Of a DNA stretch of 16,986 bases, positions 13,753 to 16,986 are shown piece after piece. A program made the translations under genes and the position numbers. The DNA lies in contig WRMX01000062.1 in the NCBI GenBank assembly GCA_009776905.1, forward strand, positions 1 to 16,986. The letters run 5' to 3'. The stretch's first letter is position 1; each line of letters starts with the position of its first letter. The notes under the pieces were generated by a model. It saw only the letters and a list, made by a program, of their open reading frames with translations, made no database searches and was not told the DNA's origin. This stretch comes from Oscillospiraceae bacterium (GTDB taxonomy: Bacteria; Bacillota; Clostridia; Oscillospirales; Oscillospiraceae).

Positions 13753-13771
13753 TGAAATATACTGTTATAAT
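13743..13771 (+). promoter_or_regulatory. Promoter of nifJ
   Basis: TTTACA (13743-13748) and perfect TATAAT (13766-13771) are 17 nt apart, giving initiation near 13778 and a leader of about 133 nt. Confidence 0.7.
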
Positions 13772-13822
13772 GTGTGAAACAAATGTGAAAAGCAAAATGC
13801 TTGCACAATCAAGCGCGGAATA

Positions 13823-13879
13823 CCGGAAGCAAAAGACAGGCGTCAGAAGCATTTTCGCCAAGCCCTATAATACTTCCGG
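13823..13879 (+). promoter_or_regulatory. Possible hairpin in the nifJ leader
   Basis: CCGGAAG (13823-13829) pairs with CTTCCGG (13873-13879), and GGCG/CGCC within the loop can extend the fold. There is no U-run and no known riboswitch consensus. It is weak evidence for leader structure. Confidence 0.3.
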
Positions 13880-13910
13880 CTCGCCAAAAGACATGAAAGG
13901 CAGGAATATA

Positions 13911-16900
13911 ATGGCAAGAAAGCTGAAAACAATGGACGGGAACACGGCAGCGGCGCATGTTTCATATGCATTCACCGAAGTCGCGGCGATATACCCCATT
14001 ACGCCGTCATCGCCGATGGCGGAATACGTCGATGCATGGTCGGCGGAGGGGCTGAAGAACATATTCGGCCAGACCGTGCGGGTCATCGAGATGCAATCGG
14101 AAGGCGGAGCGGCGGGAGCTGTCCACGGCTCAATACTTTCGGGAGCGCTTACGACGACATATACTGCCTCGCAAGGGCTGTTATTGATGATTCCGAATAT
14201 GTATAAAATTGCCGGTGAGCAATTGCCGGCTGTCATCCATGTGTCCGCGAGGACGCTTTCGACGCATGCGCTTTCGATTTTCGGCGACCAGGGCGACGTC
14301 ATGGCATGCCGCCAGACAGGTTTTGCAATGCTTGCATCGACTAACCCGCAGGAGGTCATGGATCTCGGCGCGGTCGCGCATCTGGCAGCTATCAAAGCGA
14401 ATATGCCTTTTTTGCATTTCTTCGACGGCTTCCGTACTTCGCACGAGATGCAGAAAATTGAAGTTTGGGATTTTGACGAGCTCGATTCCATGATCGACCG
14501 CGATGCTTTGAAAAAATTCCGTTCGAGAGCAAACATGCCCTCGCATCCTGTGCTGCGCGGTTCTGCGCAAAACGGCGATATTTTCTTCCAGGCGCGTGAA
14601 GCGGCGAATACCGCTTTCGCAGCGTTGCCGGACATCGTCGAAGGCTGCATGAACGATGTCAACGCGAAGCTTGGCACGGATTATAAACCGTTTAATTATT
14701 ATGGCGCTCCCGATGCGAAGCATATCATTATCGCGATGGGGTCGATCTGCGACACGGCGGAGGAAGTCGTCGACTATCTCAACGCCAGTGGAGAAAAGAC
14801 CGGGATCATCAAAGTCCGTTTGTTCAGGCCGTTTTCGACAGAGCATCTGCTCGACGTTTTGCCCAAAACCGTGACGTCCGTTGCGGTGCTTGACAGGACA
14901 AAGGAGCCGGGCGGCGTCGGAGAGCCTTTGTATCTCGACGTGGCGACTGCGCTGAGAGGCGCGGGGATCAAGGTCTTCGGCGGACGATATGGCCTATCCA
15001 GCAAGGATACGACGCCGGGCAGCGTTGTCGCCGTATTCCGCAATATCCAGTCGCAAGAGCCGAAGAACGGGTTTACCATCAGCATCGTCGATGATGTCAC
15101 AAACACTTCGCTGCCAATCGTTGAAGAGCCTGATACGACCGCGAAAGGCACGAAATCGTGCAAGTTCTGGGGCATCGGTTCCGATGGCACCGTGGGGGCG
15201 AATAAGAACTCCATCAAGATCATCGGCGACTATACGGACATGAAGGTGCAGGCATACTTCCAGTATGATTCCCGTAAATCCGGAGGTGTTACCGTCAGCC
15301 ATCTGCGTTTTGGCGATAGCCCGATTAAGTCGACATATTATGTGTCGAAGGCCGACTTTGTCGCATGCCATAATCCTGCTTATCTCGAATCGTTCGATAT
15401 GGTGCAGGATGTGAAACCGGGTGGAGTGTTCCTCGCGAACTGTGCATGGGATGTCGACGAGTTTTCGGCGCGTCTGCCCGCTGCCGCGAAAAAATACATT
15501 GCGGACAACGATATCCAATTATATGCCTGCGATGCGGTTTCGATGGCGAAGGAACTTGGCCTCGGCAACAGGACCAACACAATTTTGCAAGCTGCGTTCT
15601 TTAAGCTTTCAAAGATACTGCCAATCGACGATGCCGTTAAATATATGAAGGCCGCGATAGCGGATACATATGGCAGATATGGTGAAAAAGTCGTTGGAAT
15701 GAATAACAGTGCCGTGGACAAGGGCATTGAAAACGTCGTAAAAATTGATGTCCCCGCTTCGTGGAAGAACGCAACGCCTTCCCCTGTTGAGGCACCTGTT
15801 CTAGCGGGAACGAAGAGCGTGACGGACTATGTCGGCAATGTCATGGGCACTATGAACCGTATGCGCGGGGACGATTTGCCTGTTTCGGCCTTTTTGGACA
15901 CCGAGGGCGGCGCTTTGATCCCGCTGGGGACGGCCGCATACGAAAAACGCATGATAAATTCGGAAGCGCCGAGATGGATTCCTGCGAATTGCATACAATG
16001 CAACCAATGCTCATATGTCTGCCCACATGCAGTCATCCGCCCGTTTGTATTTGACGAGGCCGAGGCTGCCGCAGCTCCGGAAGGGCTGCAGATGGTCCAG
16101 ATGACCGGCAAAGGGAACGAGAATTATAAATATGCCATCATCCCGACCGTGCTCGATTGCCAGGGGTGCGGCTCTTGCGCGAATGTATGCCCTGCGAAGA
16201 CAAAGGCCTTGGAGATGATTTCGATTGCTGAAGCCGCGCCGGGGCAAAAGAATTTCGATTACGCTTTAAACAATGTCACAAAGAAGGAAACAGGTTTTGC
16301 GGCGAACACCGTCAAAGGCACTCAATTCCGGAAACCGCTGCTCGAGTTCCCGGGCGCTTGCGCAGGCTGCGGCGAGACGCCATATGCCAAGCTTGTCACG
16401 CAATTGTTTGGCGACAGAATGTTCATCGCGAACGCGACCGGCTGCTCGTCGATTTGGGGCGGCAGCGCGCCGTCCACGCCATATACCACGAATGAGGAGG
16501 GACGCGGGCCTGCATGGGCAAACTCGCTCTTTGAAGATAATGCGGAGTTTGGGTTTGGCATGGCCATGGCGATGCAGCAGCGCCGCGCAGGACTGGCGGC
16601 AAAAGTAGAAAAGCTGCTGGAGCATGAATGGCTCGGCGCGGACAGCCCATTGAGGGCCGCTGCAGAAAAATGGCTGGAGGCCAGGGAAGATGGCGAAGCT
16701 TCCAAGGCAGCGTCGAAGGAGCTTGAAGACGCGATCATTTGGTCGACCACGTTTGATGATGAGGAGATTGCCGGCTGGAAACAGGGCGCTCCGGAGGTTT
16801 ATGAGCAATATTGGGATGAGGAGAACCAGCAGTGCAAGTGCGGCCTTTGCAGCGACGCGCGAGAAATCCTTGCGGACAAAGACCTATTCGTCAAGCCTTC

Positions 16901-16986
16901 TGTGTGGATCTTCGGCGGCGACGGCTGGGCATACGACATCGGATATGGCGGGCTCGACCATGTCCTAGCATCGGGCGAGAATGTCA
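13911..16986 (+). CDS. nifJ: Pyruvate:ferredoxin (flavodoxin) oxidoreductase, 3' end beyond window
   Basis: The visible 1025 residues are most of a single-chain PFOR, which oxidatively decarboxylates pyruvate to acetyl-CoA and CO2 and reduces ferredoxin in the cytoplasm of anaerobes. IYPITPSSPMAE (27-38) includes Thr31, EGGAAGA includes Glu64, and VSARTLSTHA includes Arg114; these match pyruvate- and TPP-contacting residues of the Desulfovibrio africanus enzyme. Two [4Fe-4S] ferredoxin motifs are CIQCNQCSYVCPH (from residue 694) and CQGCGSCANVCP (from 750). CAGCGE (from 817) and GCSSIWGG supply the proximal cluster. FGGDGWAYDIGYGGLDHVLASG (from 1001) is the TPP/Mg site. About 150 residues are missing at the right edge. 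The ATG at 13911 has AGGA about 6-7 nt upstream. An extra Cys-x-Cys-x2-Cys (975-980) precedes the TPP motif. Confidence 0.97.
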   Translation, partial: MARKLKTMDGNTAAAHVSYAFTEVAAIYPITPSSPMAEYVDAWSAEGLKNIFGQTVRVIEMQSEGGAAGAVHGSILSGALTTTYTASQGLLLMIPNMYKIAGEQLPAVIHVSARTLSTHALSIFGDQGDVMACRQTGFAMLASTNPQEVMDLGAVAHLAAIKANMPFLHFFDGFRTSHEMQKIEVWDFDELDSMIDRDALKKFRSRANMPSHPVLRGSAQNGDIFFQAREAANTAFAALPDIVEGCMNDVNAKLGTDYKPFNYYGAPDAKHIIIAMGSICDTAEEVVDYLNASGEKTGIIKVRLFRPFSTEHLLDVLPKTVTSVAVLDRTKEPGGVGEPLYLDVATALRGAGIKVFGGRYGLSSKDTTPGSVVAVFRNIQSQEPKNGFTISIVDDVTNTSLPIVEEPDTTAKGTKSCKFWGIGSDGTVGANKNSIKIIGDYTDMKVQAYFQYDSRKSGGVTVSHLRFGDSPIKSTYYVSKADFVACHNPAYLESFDMVQDVKPGGVFLANCAWDVDEFSARLPAAAKKYIADNDIQLYACDAVSMAKELGLGNRTNTILQAAFFKLSKILPIDDAVKYMKAAIADTYGRYGEKVVGMNNSAVDKGIENVVKIDVPASWKNATPSPVEAPVLAGTKSVTDYVGNVMGTMNRMRGDDLPVSAFLDTEGGALIPLGTAAYEKRMINSEAPRWIPANCIQCNQCSYVCPHAVIRPFVFDEAEAAAAPEGLQMVQMTGKGNENYKYAIIPTVLDCQGCGSCANVCPAKTKALEMISIAEAAPGQKNFDYALNNVTKKETGFAANTVKGTQFRKPLLEFPGACAGCGETPYAKLVTQLFGDRMFIANATGCSSIWGGSAPSTPYTTNEEGRGPAWANSLFEDNAEFGFGMAMAMQQRRAGLAAKVEKLLEHEWLGADSPLRAAAEKWLEAREDGEASKAASKELEDAIIWSTTFDDEEIAGWKQGAPEVYEQYWDEENQQCKCGLCSDAREILADKDLFVKPSVWIFGGDGWAYDIGYGGLDHVLASGENV

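Noticed and set aside
13865..13870. Second TATAAT-like box in the nifJ leader
   Set aside because: No acceptable -35 hexamer occurs 15-19 nt upstream, and a better promoter lies at 13743-13771.
13865..14677. Long open frame on the minus strand (270 codons)
   Set aside because: It lies antisense to nifJ, whose frame has unmistakable PFOR motifs; the antisense translation is low-complexity Ser/Ala-rich and has no ribosome site.

Overview
The window looks like chromosomal DNA of an anaerobic, low-to-mid-GC member of the Bacillota (Clostridia). The evidence is an S-layer-homology (SLH) protein behind a signal peptide, a nifJ-type pyruvate:ferredoxin oxidoreductase, an oxygen-sensitive glycyl radical enzyme with its radical-SAM activase, a Re-citrate-synthase-like enzyme of anaerobes, a TxpA/Fst-style type I toxin, and strong purine-rich Shine-Dalgarno sites with some TTG starts. 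No rRNA, tRNA, CRISPR array or transposase was seen. Species cannot be named from this sequence alone.

Layout, left to right. 1-1237: 5' part of a membrane sensor histidine kinase (minus strand) with a structured leader, divergent from a TetR-family regulator (1238-1879, plus). 1986-5511: a two-gene minus-strand operon, a glycyl radical enzyme followed by its activase, with a consensus-like promoter whose -35 box lies in a perfect palindrome. 5617-5762: a 146-bp long-inverted-repeat element, MITE-like. 5903-8479: plus-strand Re-citrate-synthase-like gene, then a BTAD (SARP-like) transcriptional regulator with a possibly GGDEF-derived C-terminus. 8472-10244: minus-strand thiI and a pncC/CinA-C amidohydrolase with an N-terminal repeat tract. 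10320-11831: comM/yifB AAA+ protein (minus). 11861-12147: a compact type I toxin-antitoxin locus too short for ordinary gene finders. 12379-13632: SLH-domain cell-surface protein (minus). 13911 to the right edge: nifJ (plus, truncated by the window), divergent from the SLH gene across a shared palindromic control region.

How the genes fit together: pyruvate:ferredoxin oxidoreductase supplies acetyl-CoA and reduced ferredoxin, Re-citrate synthase can draw acetyl-CoA and oxaloacetate towards glutamate, and the glycyl radical enzyme performs an unidentified anaerobic C-X bond cleavage or dehydration. These are metabolic themes of a fermentative anaerobe rather than one dedicated pathway. The most distinctive non-standard feature is the toxin-antitoxin locus. 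It has two convergent consensus promoters with 17-bp spacers, a 27-residue hydrophobic toxin with an ideal ribosome-binding site, an antisense RNA with its own terminator, and complementary 5' and 3' untranslated segments that could hide the toxin start.
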